64,000 nt of DNA from Lanius collurio. Taxonomy: Eukaryota > Chordata > Aves > Passeriformes > Laniidae. The DNA is taken from contig JACBWW010000007.1 in the NCBI GenBank assembly GCA_020086605.1, positions 25,823,746 to 25,887,745 on the forward strand. The letters run 5' to 3'. The translations under genes were made by a program, and so were the position numbers. Positions 11,072-26,142 of this stretch are shown piece after piece; positions within the stretch are counted from its first letter, which is position 1, and each line of letters begins with the position of its first letter. Below the pieces are notes generated by a model. The model was not told the DNA's origin, made no database searches, and saw only the letters and a program-made list of their open reading frames with translations.

Positions 11072-13080
11072 AAAGAAACACACAGAAAATGACAATAGGG
11101 AAACCATGCCCACTCTAGAAAGGGTGGAACCTGGACAAGTGGATAACTAGGGGGGAGGAGGTAAGGCTGCAGAATGATGAATCTTTATACCCACTGAACT
11201 GATCAGTGGTACAGCAACGAGTACTCTGTGGGACAGGGGACAGATATTCAAACTGTAGGGACCAGGCATGGCACCAAAGCAGCAAGCAGGACATGATACA
11301 GTATAATGACTCATGTTGGCCAGCTTACAAATACTTAATCAAATTATCCCTAAAGGTTAAATAAGATAGGAACAGAACACAAACTACAGAACAGCACTAT
11401 TACAGTATTTCCAGTCTGGGGTGATGAAGTGACTCTGTGCTATGCCATCTGGGACAGGTAGGACTGGAAAAGTCAGATGGAGTACTGGATGAAGTTTTTT
11501 CTTGTTTGCTCAGTTGTGGAACCTTGCTTTAGAAACTCTGAGTCCTCTCTTGTACCTACCCAGCATGCTGTGGCTGAAAGGATCAGCTCTGAACTGACGA
11601 GCCTTAGGGACTGAAGTTTGCACTTCACTCGAGTGAGTTTGCCCTGGTAGTTACTCATGAACAGCAGGAGACATGCCAAAAATGAACTCTGCAGTTTTCC
11701 AGCTCATGAAAGGTACTCTCCAGCTGGGTGCAAATGTCTTATTTCTTATTATACCTAGGGGAGAGTGCAAACTGAAAATAGGGCAGAGGAAGTTAGAAAG
11801 AGACAGGATATGGTGTTCTTATTTTTGAAGCTTTAAAGCAACAAGAAGTAGCTTTTCAAGAACCATCTGTCACAGGCACCAGCTTTTGTTTTCCAGATAA
11901 TTTTAGAAAATGGTGATTCTTTCATTGGATGTGTTCAGGCCCACCTCATTTAATGGAAAAAAACCACCAAAACAGTGAAAAAATGTCAAATATGTGTTAA
12001 TGATAAAAAAATTAAGAAAGTAGACTTCAGAAGGAGTATGTTTAACCTAGGCTGCCCATACCCAAGACTCCAGGAAGAGAGTGAAAAGTCATCACAGTCC
12101 CAAGATACAGGCTTTGGTGGAACAAGAGACAACTTTGCCCCAAATTGCTTCCTTTGTTCTTTCATTGTAGGTAGCTTACCTTTACTCTTTCTGTGCCCAG
12201 AGTCAGAACCTAGGCCTTGATCTCAGGCTTTCTCACTGCCATGATGGCCAAGTCCTCTTTCCAATGGAGGAAGTAAAGACACCAGGAGGAGAGCAGTTTC
12301 TGATCCATCCTTGCCCAGGGGTCTGTTGTGATGCTTCGTATCAGTTCTAGTTCTGTCCCAAGCCTCATTTTCAACAGCAAAGTATTTCAGTGTTATTAAA
12401 TATAAATTAGTATTTCTACAAGAGTGAAGGGGTTGAGCAGTTAGAGCCAAGCATAATGCAGGCTGAGAATGCCAGTATTCTGTATCTGTGTATTCCTACC
12501 CTCACTAGCAGCCGTGCTTGCCCTGTGGATCTCCAGAGCATACTACACCAGTTGTATCAAATTACGTGGTAAATTGGTGAGATGGGCAAGTGTTCAGTAG
12601 GATCCATGAAATGCATATTTACATCTGACCCAATTAATCCTGTTCTCCACAGGGGATAGAAGCTGCTATTTGAATGTAATTAATTGTGAAGCATTCTGTA
12701 ATGATGTTGTCCAAATGACATTGTTCAAAACCAAATTGTATTAACTAGACTGCTGAAAGCTCATTCTCTATTAAGTCTGAAAAACTTCATGGGTTCAAGT
12801 AAAATCCAGTTTTTACAGTACTTTCAAAAAAGTGATGTTGAAGGCATTTATTTCTCCATCTTTTTTTTTTCCTGGGGGAAAAAATAAATGCCTTGTTTAC
12901 AGTCATTCCTGTTCAAGTTGACAGCTTTTCTGATGGCAAACTGATCATTCAGAGACTGATTCTGACACATGTGGCTAGATTTAATGATCAGATATATTTA
13001 TTTCTCTTGATCCACTGCTGGAGAAAGATTATATTTGCTATAATATGATAATTTGTAGTTGGGTATTTCTCTTGTGGCCT

Positions 13081-13178
13081 GATACTTTAATTCTTTTGAT
13101 TATTTGTTTGTGTTTGGTTTTTTGTTGGTGTTTTTTGTGAGTTTTGGGGTTTTGATTTTTTTGGGGGGAGGGGGGATG
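13081..13178 (+). repeat. T/G-rich low-complexity tract
   Basis: T runs and GT/TTTG units end in two G runs (ggggggaggggggat) at about 13,163-13,177. The strand is strongly asymmetric (T and G only, nearly). No gene was seen here. Confidence 0.7.
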
Positions 13179-14947
13179 ACATTAATCTTGCACTCCATGT
13201 TACTGGGAGAAGATGGATAGGCGAGGAAGGAGATTTTCTTTTCTACAACAAGAAGAAGTGGTTAGGGCTACACTTTGGAACCCTACATATTCCAAGCACT
13301 TGTTGCTGACTCTTGCCAGAGTCCTCACAAAGACTCATCTAAAGTTGGTAGCACCGAAAACTCCATGCCAAGCCCAACCATGAGTCGCTGAAAATTTACC
13401 CGCTTCCATTCTCTGTGATTAGACTCTCTCAGTGGCATCTCAGAGCTGTCCTAATGGCTCTTCCCACACTATACACCTTTACTAGAGCTGGATCAATGTC
13501 AAGAAGAGCTTACTATTGAAAAGCTCAATTTTCCAGTGGCTGGTTGAATATATCTGGCATACTGAGTGTGTTGAGTGTTTTTAGCTCCCAGGGAAACAGA
13601 TTGGAAAGGTCAGAAAAGGCTGTGATGTTTGCAAATACACATGAAGTGCCAGAAGTCCAGAATCCTACCTGTGAATTTCTGCATCGATCCTGTAACTTCT
13701 CTCTGAGCAAGGACATAGCTCTTAAAGTCATTTAATTTCTAACTGGTATATGTGATATTTCGTACAATTGCTGTGTGTGCATTTGTACATACAAATAATC
13801 CACCTGTGTAAGTGCAATTTATTTATCAAGGGTCCAAGGTTTTATTTTCTCTGCAATAACATGACAAGACTCTTAGGACACATGACACCTTTGTTTTCAT
13901 GCTTCACCTCATTCTCTTCAAGTGGTTCTCCATGTAGTTTTCCGATGCAACCCTTTCTGCCAGTCATGTGGAAGTGCTCTGCCTCTGACTGACTCATTCA
14001 TTGTTCCGTTAAGCCTTCCCAAGCCTGCTGCTGGTAGAGACCTGCTTTCAGGTTCTCTGTAATCTTCATCTGTCAAAAGAATAACTACTTTAGAATAGAG
14101 ATCACAAACTTTGTTCATGAGAATTGCACAAATATGAGTTGCACAGATGTGAGATCTTGCACACCATTCTAGGAAAGAAAGTTGTGCATTTCCTCTTCAG
14201 GGTGTAAATTTTACAGGCATCTGCAGGCAGCGGCCTTGACACTCTCTAGCACAAACTTTCCATTAAATTTATCTATCTGTTATCTGTTAGCTTATGCCAG
14301 CTTTCTTTTTGACTTCCACAGTGGAGTCAGACACCGGGTCTACTCATTTGCCCCATCAGCAGAATTTTCGTCTTCCTGGCTTTTTTTCTGTGATGATCCT
14401 CACAGGCAACAGAAATTCTGGCAAGTCTGATCAAGTTTGATGCCACTACAGTCTGGTGAGATAGAGAGAACTTGTGCATCACAGGGTGCTCTTTTACAGT
14501 CCTTCGTATCTTCTGTCTGGAAGACCTTCAAGGTCCTAATGCTCTTTTTTCACCATGACATACCTAGTTAGATGAATTAAGGGGTATTTGTCTGGTGCAA
14601 GTGTTTCACTGCATGTCCAGAATGGGTTCATATACACCAATGAGCAGATAATTAAGTCTTCTGAAAATCACTATGTGCTCTTGTTCAGTAATTTTCCTGC
14701 CCTACTAATAGACTATATATGTTTTACTTATAACTTTCCAGTGGCTCTTGCAGAATACAATGGCCTTTCTTTCAAGATTTGCAAGCTCTTGCCCCATCCT
14801 TTCCAGAGGAACAGTGGCAAATTATGCAGCTATTTGACTGCAATTTCCTTGTTTGACCATAATGTCAGCTAATCTTCCATCAGACAGGTCCCTCTTGGGG
14901 TACAGACAAATACCTCCAAGGCATTTGTTTCAGAACACACATCTGTA

Positions 14948-14960
14948 TGTGTGTGTGTGT
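14948..14960 (+). repeat. Short (TG)n microsatellite
   Basis: About six TG units within the intron. Confidence 0.8.
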
Positions 14961-17900
14961 CCAAGACAAAAAAGCAGAGGAGGTGTAATTTATTTTAGGT
15001 ATTATTTTCCCTACACTAACTTTACATTGCATTTTGCCACAGAGGTCTCTGGCTTTCTTTTGTGTCTGTCTACTTAGTAATTGCCATTTTCCCCATATAT
15101 TGGCATATCCTGCCATGACTGGGCTTCAACTTTCCTGAATTTATTAATTCTAGTTCTCCTTTTGAGCATCTTACATTGGGGTATCATGCTTCTCACACCA
15201 GGTAGACACACCAATATTTCTAGCTATGAATTCTCTAGCAAAATTAAAGAGGATTAGGGGTTTTTTTTTAAATTTATCTTCTACTTTCAAAATTATTGCT
15301 CTATATAGCTTCTTTTTTTAATTACTTCTCATCTATTTCCTACCAAGCATGAGCTTAGATGCTTGTCCTAGTTTGCAAATCTGTTTTTTGATTTTTCTGC
15401 CTACTCAATGTGTTTTTCATGTAGCATTTTTTTCAGCTTTACCTTTCTACATAGCAACAATTTCTTATCATGGACCCCATAAAACTGGATTCCTATCAGA
15501 AACAAAATATATTTCTATTACAAATTATTTTTTTAAATGCTTGTAAACAATTGTTTTAGTGATGCCTATGGAAAGGCATAACATTGAATTTAGATTCTTA
15601 TTTTCAGGTTTACATCTTAGGAAAAACAGAGTTGTCACCTTTCCAAGCTAAACATGCTGCATTATAGTCATAAAGCAAAGGGATTTGGTAGGAACATTTA
15701 TTTGTGTTGTTATCCAGACTTTAAGTTGAATAGCCAGTGTAGCTTTGAAATTCATGAGGCAGTTGTTCAGCAACTGGCCACATCTCCTTGCTGTGGGAAG
15801 CTCCATCTGGGATGACAAACTCCAAGAAGGCTGTCCTGTGTTGGGCCAAGGCTCTGCCTTGCACAGGAGCTCTGTGTGACAGCAATGTGTCCCTGATGCA
15901 TCCTCCTGGGCTCTAGGACTTTGCAGCTCAAGGACTCTCTAAACCAGAGGTGGTATTTTTGTGATGAGCAGCCTTTGCTATTTATGGATAGAGCAGTCAG
16001 TTCAATGTGATTATTTATGAATTATTAAAATACATTTCTAAAACTTGCTATGAGTTGTTCTTATTAGGTCTGCAGTGCTTGTGGGACTAGGAGTATGTAT
16101 GGCCACTGGAGCCAACAGGAGTGAGCGCTGGGAGGGAAAAGGGTATTGGAAGTGGAGGAAGATCTTGTGTGAGGTGAATTCAAAAACATAAGTAACCAAA
16201 GCTGTGTGTTAGATGACAGCAAACAGGATGACTAATGGTTTTGCAAACTGTAGTGGATATTCACAGCATTCAGTGGGTATTTATCGTGAGCAAAGTAACC
16301 CTGAGTTCAGTGACTGGGCCTGCAGGGAGGGCAGTGTTGAAAGAGACAGGAGGGCAGGTAGTTATGCTAGGTTTTTTTCCTTATCTGATGTATTTCTGTT
16401 TGCATAATTACACAAACAGGAGCAGGAACAAATTCAACACATTTAGGGATTTAGAGTAAGGAAATTTCATTCTGCCATTTCAGGTTTCTCAGATGGTGAT
16501 TGGGAGGCAACTGGTGGTCCTTAGCCCATGCAAAGAAGGAAAAGGAATGGGGAAGACAAGATTATTTGCTCTTATAATTAAAAACATTAAAAAAGAAAAT
16601 CATTAAACACTAAGTCAGTGCTGCTGTTCCAAATCTTCACCTTGGCTTCAGATTTTATGTAATAGCAATTGATTATCTAGCTGTTGCAGTTCTCTTTCAA
16701 AAATGTCTTTGAGCAGTGCCATTTTGTTCCTTACCTTGAAGATGTCCTAGATTTGTCTGTCATGAACTCTGGTGGAGTCAGTTTTGTATTTTTTGCTAAT
16801 GGGTTAGTCTTTTATTACTCTGTCCTTACCTTTATCTGTGCTGGGTGTTCATGCAATAGAGACACAAACTATACTTTTTTCATAGGGACCAAACAGGAGT
16901 GTGAAGAAAAAGTAATAAAAAGACCAGAGAGGGTAGCTTTTTTCAGGCACAGAAAATGTTGTCTTGCTTCCTAAATGTAAATACTCCTTTTTTTTCAAGT
17001 TTGCACAAAGGATGTTTTTCCCCAAATACATGACAGCTCTTTTAAGATGCTCTGGTGCTGTATGCTGCTGCTCTTTTACTTCGAGATACTGGGGATGCCT
17101 GTTTATGTTGCCTGTCTCTTATTTGCTCTTTGATCTTTGTTCACTTTCCCCTGCGGCTTATATCGTGTTATTTTGTTGCAAAAGTAATCTATTTGAATTT
17201 TACTTTTTGATGCATGGAAACTGATGCTTTTGTCACACTTCTCTGTACTGTTACTGCTTTCCCCTTTGTTTGGTGAGTTCTCTTGTGGGTATTTGTGTAG
17301 CTGGGGTTGAATATCAGGCTTATATCATGACAATGGATCTTTTTCATCAGATGCTGTGTTTGAATCTAACAGCTGCTATTTCATGAATATTTTTTGAACC
17401 CCATATGAAGCTTAGTGATGTTTTCATTGCATGTGGCATCCCAGCCAGTGTTCTCAGAGTATCACTTTTTTTCCTGTCACTGCTGTATATTCATTGCTGC
17501 CACACCTGACTTGTGAGTCTGTCAAATATTTGCCTCCTTCTCTTATGAAACCAGAACCCTGTTCTCCTACAGTGAGGTCTTATTAATCTAAGGGCAGATG
17601 GAAAGGTATTTAGCCAAAAGCACTATACCCCATGGGTACAAGGGTACCCAAAGGGTAATCAGTATGACATGGTGGGATGTAAATTTGGACCTTTTGTTTT
17701 ACCATAAGTCTTCCCTTCTTGCCTTTGATTTCAGAGTAAGGTTGTCTTAGGAATTGGTACCATATGGATCTGGGGATCTTTTCTGCTGGAAGCTTTCAAA
17801 CCTTTGAAGCAAAGAGGCTTAGACATTAGCCTCTTTGCATTTTTAAAGCATTACAGTTTAGAGGAAGCTGTTTGGCCTGGACAGTTATTGATTTCTATTC

Positions 17901-20640
17901 TATTCTTCAAACTACAAGCACAGAATTGCAGGATGGCAGGGAACAGGACCAGAAGAGCCCTTGAGAGCCAGCTGGCAGAGCCAGCACCAGGCAGTACACT
18001 GGACAATTTACAGTTGCTGGAAATACTAATAAGTGCTGTTAAACATTCTTATGTAATATGCCCAATGTATCAGGAGTGAGTTTAAGAGAGATTTGTCAGG
18101 GGTTGCTCCTCAGGGAGACTGTCAGCTGAATTACATCTCCTTGTGGGTGTGCTGACCCATAGTTGACAATTTCTGATTTACAACCTGCAATTCCCTTTGA
18201 CTTGGAAGTACTTCTGGAACAAAAGTGAGTAAAAAAGTCTCTGAACAATTATTTATCATTCTGGACAGGAATAGTGATAGGCTCTTTCTATCCTAAGAGT
18301 GTCTGGTTCCCCTTCCTTCTACATCAACACAGGTTACAGCTGCAGATATGCTGCTGAAATACAGCTACACAGGTTTGTATTTATAGCTCATGCCTGTCTT
18401 CTACTGAGATATCTGGTTTTTTTCTCTGGGATCTCATTCTTTTTTAGCTGCACGTCACCCTTTAGCTCCTTTTAGAGGCTGCCCCTGACTTTAACTTCTG
18501 TCTGGACGGAAGAAGCAATTTCTCAACATGCAGATGAGGAGCCAAGATTAATCCAATACTTACTTTGACAGAGATATATAACCCATAAATGCATTATACA
18601 GTCTAAAAACAACCTGCCTAAGCAATTAGCTCAGTAATCAAACATTTTAAAACAGTGGCAGAAGAGCAGAGCTATGGATTATGATGCACGATGATTTACT
18701 TTATTTAATAGAAAAGCATGCAGAATTTTAATTACAATCAGGAGATTTTACATTTGCTGCAAGTACTCATATGGGTTGCTAATGTGACAACCGTGGTACG
18801 ACAAGGAGGGGCCACACAAGGAGACTTGAAAACTGGATAGGAATACAGAGAGTATTTCATTTCAGGCCTGCAAGAGAACACATTTCTGAAATGAATATGT
18901 GACAAGAGGGAAGTATTGGATTTCTGTATGAGGAGCTGACAAGTCAGACAAACAGCAGCCATATATTATCTGTGATGGTGAAAAGATCACATCACTTATA
19001 CCCTTTGAAGCAACAGGAAAACTGAATGCAACATCATTTTATAATGATCTAAGAGGGAATTTTCTTTTTTTTTTCCCTCCCTGGTTATATATAGCTGTTA
19101 GAGAGAGCCCTGCTGAGTGGAAAATGGAGCATATGATCAAGGGCAGTCCAGTGAGTCAATTTACTGACTAATACTGTAGATTATCATGTCAAATATATAG
19201 CACCAGTGGTACGAACAATAATGAAGCCTAGTTTATTTCTCTCCTGTAAATAGAAATGAAGATGTGATTGGAATTGTCACACCTTGGATATATGAGCCAG
19301 ATTGTTCTAATCATCCAAAACCAATTGCCTTATTCTCTATAGTGACATTTATTTTAGGACCCATTCCAAAACTGACAAGCTGAAACCATCTATTTAAATA
19401 TGTCAAACACGTTTAAAATATCCTCTAGACCACTGTCCCCTCAGGTGATGGTTCAATGGTCTCACACTTTGAAATACATGCTCCCTTCAGACCAAAAGAA
19501 GGGATAACTCAGCCTTTCATCCTGTGGGAAGAAATAATTCAACACAGCACCATGCAGAGACACTCTAAATGAACACCAGGGTCAGCAGTAAAAAGCCATG
19601 ATGCAAACAGGGCAAAACACTCGTGGAAACCCCAAATGGCCATTGAAGGGAGCCTCTCCTTGCCTGGTTTTCTATTTTCCTGTGTCTCAGAGTGTCAGTG
19701 CGCAATTATGAGGGGGTATTGCCGATGTTGTGCAGTCTCCTTGGGCCAAACTGAATACTGCCTGAAGAGAAGGTACAGTTAAGCAACCTGGTGAAAATTC
19801 CACTCCAAACAGAAGGAGTTAATTTTAATTTAGCTGTACAATACCAGACTTCTTGTGTTTTACTGGTCCAAGCTCCACGTGAAAGTCTGATTGCTTTTGC
19901 ATCTGTCAAAATTCGAGCATGAGCAAAAGCTTAGGGAATCAACATTTGAATTGTAAATCACTGCCATTCCTTCAGGGCTAAGAATTATAATCGATGTTAT
20001 TGATTTCTAAAGTCCTTTGTCTAAGAATAAAGATGAGTAACTGAAGAGACATTTACTAACTTCTTGCTAACAGTAAGTCACAAAGCCCAAATATTTCATG
20101 TCTGTTAAGTATAATTTCCTGAAACGGGTGAGTAAACTTTTACAGAAATTAGCACAGTGTTATAAATTTAGCACATATAAGGAAAAGCAGATGGTACTGC
20201 TGTGATTGGACATGTCATTGGAGTATTCCAGAGCATGCCAAGTCTTTAATCTATTACTATTTGCATATACTACCACATTACTCAGTTTTCAGTAGACTAG
20301 AACAACATGTGCTATGCACAAACTACAACTCTTTCTTTCTGAGCTTTAAACTTAGAATAAAAATAAAATTCCATTTTCTGGTTTTGCATCACTCGTGATC
20401 ACTTTCCAAAGCCTCCAAAAGGTTCATGTCGCACGTTCTGGGCAGTCAGAACAGTCACAGATTGCTACATGGGCCCACACACTCAGTGATCTTCAGCTTT
20501 CTGGGCCTGCGATGGGCTGTGTGTCATGAACAGAAGATCAGATGAGAAGCATCATATTTCAAAATGCTTTATGGTACGGGAAACTCTATGAGCAATTATC
20601 AACTCAGTGGATACCCTAAAGCAGAAGGTTTTAATTAGGG

Positions 20641-20655
20641 AAAAAAAAAAAAAAA
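20641..20655 (+). repeat. Poly-A tract
   Basis: Fifteen consecutive A residues are followed by A/C-rich sequence. I saw no target-site duplication or retroposed gene body before it, so there is no support for a processed pseudogene. Confidence 0.8.
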
Positions 20656-22137
20656 CCCAAAAGAAAACAAAACAAACCTATTACCCGGCTATTCTTAAAA
20701 AATAGAAAAAAACCCTCTCAGTTTAGAGGTGGTCTTGGCAAGGTGAAGTTCTACTTTTATGGCTTGCCTTTTGTTTGGTGGAAGATAATTTAGCTGCAAA
20801 GAGCAGAAAGGGCCAGAGCAGGTAGGACTTAAGGAAGGAACTGAATTTTGCAAGCAGAAGGTATAGGCCACATATAAGCAAAACAGTGAGGATGAAAGCA
20901 TCGAAGAGCAGGTAAGCAAAAACAGGTCTGGGAATTAGTGGGGCAAAATGTGTGATAGAAAAAAAAATTAAAAAGGAGTTAAGAAGGGAAGAGACAGTTG
21001 CAGAAATAAGAAGACAGGGACTCAGAAGACCAGGAGTAGATATCAACCTGCCTGTGTTTCACATTAGGGTTTCTAAGACCCCATTCATATTTCTAGCTCA
21101 GAGGACAACAAATCAGTTTAATGCCCACCCATTGTAACTGAACAGCATGTGTGATACCCTACTGTGCAGTACTTAGGTTGTCACCAAACACCTCATCTTG
21201 TCTGATCTGGGCAGAATGCTCCTGCCTGGTGCTCATGATGCTCTTGGATGCTCAGTGAAGAAGAAATCTGTGCTGCAAGGTCTCCCTTTCTCTCAGGGGG
21301 CTCTTGCTTTGCTTCATTCTTTGGCTTATTGGCAGATTTTCTGAATACAATCTGTCCTCTGGTGTCATCTCATCTCAAAGGTGGAACAGAGCTCTGGCAC
21401 TGCAAACACTGGTTTAGAATTACTCCAGGACATAAAAGATAAAATATGTAACATGCACGTCTCAGGAAGGCTACTGGTATAGCAACCCTTTATTTTTGTG
21501 TTATTCTTGTGCACTCTCTTTTAGATAAATTAATTGAGCATTTCTTCTCCTGTGTTCCTTGATATTCTTGAACAAAACTTGAGTTCACATAGGCATCTGA
21601 GATTTTCTCCCAAGAGTACCTCTTCCAGTGCCATAGCCATGCTTCCACATTTCATCAGTCTGTACCTCTCAGTACTGACTTTTCTCATACACAGTTAAAT
21701 CTCTTGTTTCAGGTTATCCTTTTATCAGTTTTGCCAAGTAATAAAAGGCCATCACCAGGAGATCTGTTCCTTAGCTACTGGCCTGGGCAGATGGTCCTCC
21801 TGGAGAAATGCCAGCACCCCACCAAAGAGCCTGTTTATGGACAGAGAGGATTGGGAAGGTTTAATGGCCCTTGCCCATGTGTTCTGTATCCTTGCTCCTC
21901 AGAACTACTGTGGGGGAAAAGCCAGCATAAAAGTTAGCATTTTGAGAAGTTATTAAAAATTAATAATTAATAAATGCTCTGGAGAGTGCTTCTAATCCTA
22001 TAATGGAATAAAAACATACTCACTCGGTGAACTTGCCACTAGCTAATGCCTTCAGGGAATACACTCGAGGACTAGATTAAGTAGGGGCCCACATCTATAT
22101 GTAGGTACATGTATCTCCATGGATGGGTGCATGCAGA

Positions 22138-22175
22138 TTGTGTGTGTACACTCTTGTGTCTGTGTGTGTGTGTGC
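22138..22175 (+). repeat. Interrupted (TG)n microsatellite
   Basis: TG units are interrupted by tacactct and tc; the longest pure run is about 22,161-22,174. Confidence 0.8.
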
Positions 22176-23100
22176 GTAACACAGCAAAAGAAAACCTATC
22201 AAACTCATTTTAAATGAAATATTATTTAATTTCCACTATATGCAGACTCCCAATGACCTTGTAGAAGTTGTGGATTTATTACTTATCATATGAGAAAAAA
22301 ATACCCCAACAATTCTGTGTAGAGATTGCACTGTCAAGTTGCTATAGCTTTGAGCGTCATCGATTTTTACCTCATGATGAGTGTTCATTTTCCTGAGAAT
22401 AAATAATATCAGAATTTTATAGAGCAATCCTCATAGAAGCAAATAAAAATGAAAATACAGAAGTCTATGTGTGTAGTAAATTTCTAATACATTCAAGCAG
22501 TCAAGATGTTTCTAAGATGCAAAATTTAATTTTGAAAACAAGTTTGAAGGGCAGAGAGCAGGCAAATATTTTGTTTAACTCGAGGATGCTTTTGCATCTA
22601 TGTAAGGATAGCTAGAGAAATCTAGACTGAGATCGTGACTAACAACAAGAACTAAATGATATGGAAAGCCAGAAAGGGTAACTTGTGTCATAGAAGATAA
22701 GAAAATAAAATCAACCCCAAAACATTATTTATTGGAAGCCTGGTATTAAGAACTGATAACTGGAAAAGAAAGGCTTGTCCCTTCAGGAACAAAAACTACT
22801 CAAACCCAAAACCAATGAAACAAATAAAAAAAAAAACCATATCCTTCCTCCCAAAATTTATAAAATTTGCATGTGAACACTTTAAGATTATTCAAATATT
22901 CTTGACTATTTTTAGCTACAGAATTTAAATTATTAATGTAATTTGCAATATTTAATTCATTTTGTTCAGTATTTGCATAAATTAAATGCATGGATGTCTG
23001 AGAAAGCCCTGGTAAACTCTGTCTTCTTTTGGCTCGGATTTGTTCTGGGTGTTTGTTGTAGAAAATGGCTTAAAGGAGAGAATCCACTACCAGAGATGCA

Positions 23101-23155
23101 AAAAACCTTTTCCTTTTCCTTCCCTTTTCCCATCCCCTTCCTCTGCCCCTTCCTG
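23101..23155 (+). repeat. Pyrimidine-rich low-complexity tract
   Basis: This C/T-rich stretch is built of TTCC, TTTTCC and CCCC units. It accounts for the overlapping open frames seen on both strands around 23.0-23.5 kb, which I do not regard as genes. Confidence 0.75.
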
Positions 23156-26117
23156 GCACCAAGCAGGAGAACTCAGCAAGGAATACAGATGCCACAGGTC
23201 CCAGCACTTCATCCAGGCAGGGATGAAGTGCCCACAGGGTGGGCTGCAGATCAGCCCCAACAAGTGGGGGAGCTGAGACAATCAAAGCCAGAGCCATAAA
23301 ACATTCCCAGCAATAAATATATTGTTCTAGAAGGTAATCTGCATGACTCCAATCATGGGTGCTGTTTATGGGCCCTGTATGGCCTTTTCTTTCTTTTTTT
23401 AATTTTGACTGACTGGCTATCGAGGTACTCTGAGATGGCACAACCAAGACACAGGAATGGTCTAGCAAAGTCTCCTAGGATAATTACAGTTAAGGCAGAG
23501 GCCACTGAGAAATTTCACAAAGATGTGATAAAAATCATCTTCCCCAAAGTATTTAAATCTGCTTTGAGAACAGGACCAGAGAACCTCATGTGAAAATTCC
23601 TGTGGAGTAGGGTGCTGAGATATTCCTGTCTGTGACTGGGGTATTCGAGCATGGGTGTCCCACAAGTTGTGGTGGCACTTCCCCCACACCTGTCCCACAT
23701 CTGGGGACACTGTGTGCCCTTGTCCTGTGATGTTGGCCCTGCAGCAGGTTTCAGGGAGGCAGAGCACTAAAGGCTGAGGCTGAGGCTTGAACCCTGCTGA
23801 AAGGGGGCAGGTGAGAGTCTCTCTGAGGCAGATATCTTGCAGAAAGCAAGAGAAATTGGAGTCAGTAAATTTTAGGTACATTTCCATTGATGTTTTAGGT
23901 TTTTGATCTTCTAAAAATTTAACAATTGTAGTCTTGCTTTACATTGTTTAGTTTGATGTGCCCATTAACAGATATTTCATGTTCTAGCTGAAATAGTCAC
24001 ACATTTAAATACCAGCTTTGTGTTTTACTCAGCCCTGCACGCAGACAGAATGAGCAGAAGTCAGTTGCCCTTTATCCAACAGATTTCTGGTCAGAGCAGA
24101 TTATCCTTCAAATCTAGGTCACTAACATGTATTTGTCTGATGTAAAACAGAATAATATGCCATTCCCAATGATATACTGGTGAACCTCTTCTTTCTTTGG
24201 GCAGAGACTGGCAGAAGTTGCCCAAGAGCAGTAAAATCTCCAGACTTTACTGTCCCAAGAGACTTTAATATCCAGTCAAATTGTACCTGTAACACTCACG
24301 GATCATCATATGTGGGTATTTTAAGGCATTACTTTCATTTAAAATAGAGGGAAACCAAGAAATCAAGACTGTGTCAGGAATCAATAAGCTGCTTTTTTAG
24401 GAGGAATGACTCTCTACCTTAACATTTATGATGCTTTGCAAAACAGTAGTTCATCTGGTTCTCCCTCCCCCAAAATTAACACATTAATTATATTATATAT
24501 AAAACTTGAAATTGAATAAGAAATTTTCATTGTGTTTGCAAACTTTAGAGGCAAAAGCCTTGCTTTACTAAAGAAAAACGATTTTTTTTTTTTTTAACAA
24601 ACCAGTCACCCTTACCGACTGTATAATCCTTAGTATTAAAGTAATTCTTGAAAAATTTAGATTCTACTTAAAGGTATTTCAAGCCAGGAAAATATTTTTG
24701 CTCACAACATGTTTAAATTATGTTAGTCTTTCAGTTGGATAATGTTCAATTCCTACTTGAAAAGGCGAAGCTACGTTAACTACTATTTCATTATTGCATT
24801 AACAACAGTTGACTTGCTGTTCTTGCAGACTGAGAAAGTAAATCACTCATGCTTCAGAGACTTTTCTGCTGTGTATTGGAAACAGGACATACTACTGAAC
24901 ACAGATTTTCAAAACAAATCTAAATTTGTTCATTGGAAATCCTTACCAAAAGCAACAATGACCAATTTATCTTCCATTAATTAAAATGTCTTTTTATAAC
25001 ACCAGGTCTGTTTTACTTGGATTCCATAAGGCATGAGGGTTCAAATGAGACCAAAAGCAGACCTCAGTGAGCAGGAAAATTGCTGTTAAGAGAGGCAGAA
25101 ACAGGGTGACTGCCACTGTCACATGCAAAGTTATGGGTCCTGATAGAGTGTCATCTTGCAGTAGGATTGGTCAGAGACTGTTTATGTTTTTGATTAAATG
25201 TCTTGAAGAATATTTAAGGAAAACAATGTTTAAACAAAATCCTGGGAAGTATTGGGTCTATACTTGGGGAGGATTGAGGTGAGAAGGTGACAATTTTACA
25301 TCACCTTCCGCTCCTCCAAAGTCTGGATTAAGGAGAAGTGGGAATGACATCTGACATAGGTGAGCTGAGATCCAGAGCTTTTCAGGTGGTAAGAAATCAG
25401 AGGAGTTTGTTAGTGTCCTGTGATATCATCTTCCAAACACAGCTCTTCTAAGATGAGGAGATATAATTTATTTTCTTCTTCCTTATGCAAAAAAAAAAGG
25501 GCTTTTATCATCCTTTCTGCTCTTCTCTGTATTTTATCTACTTTTGCTATGTCTTCATGAGGTTTGAGTGACCAGAAATATCTCTTGTGTCCAAAAACGG
25601 ATTGCCCTCTGAGTAGATAAAATGGCAGAATGGCATTTTCTGTTTTGTTTGCCCGTTGCCTGACTCCTGCTTAGCGGAAGACTAATGTTGTCAGAATCAT
25701 ATATGTGGTAATTTCCCAAACTCCCACATGAGAAAAAAAACCCAAAACCATTTTGAGCTCACTACCTTCTATGTGTAATTAGAGTTTTCTTCTGCAATGC
25801 TTTACCTTGCACTCATAGACTCTGTATTTCATTCACTGCCATTTTGTTACTTAGTCACTCAGCTTTTAGAAGCCTTCTGGAAAGCCTGGCTTGACTTTGT
25901 CTGCTTTAAATATCCTGTTTCACCTGTGTACCTTCCCTTGGGAACCTTTGTCCCAGCTTATTTATAACTCAATTCCTTCTGAGGGGTTCTCACACAGATT
26001 CTTAGAGATCCCCTCCAGCGAATCCCCCAGTTATGAAATCGATCTTTTACTCATAAACTCCATTACTGCCTTTTAGGCAGTTAATCTATGAAAAGACCTT
26101 CCCTCTCATCTCCTTAC

Positions 26118-26142
26118 AATTGAATTGAATTGAATTGAATTT
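26118..26142 (+). repeat. (TTGAA)n pentanucleotide repeat
   Basis: About five uninterrupted copies of the ATTGA/TTGAA unit lie within the last GLRA2 intron. Confidence 0.85.

Noticed and set aside
23040..23887. Overlapping open frames on both strands
   Set aside because: They are explained by the pyrimidine-rich tract and lack of stops; no domain or splice pattern.
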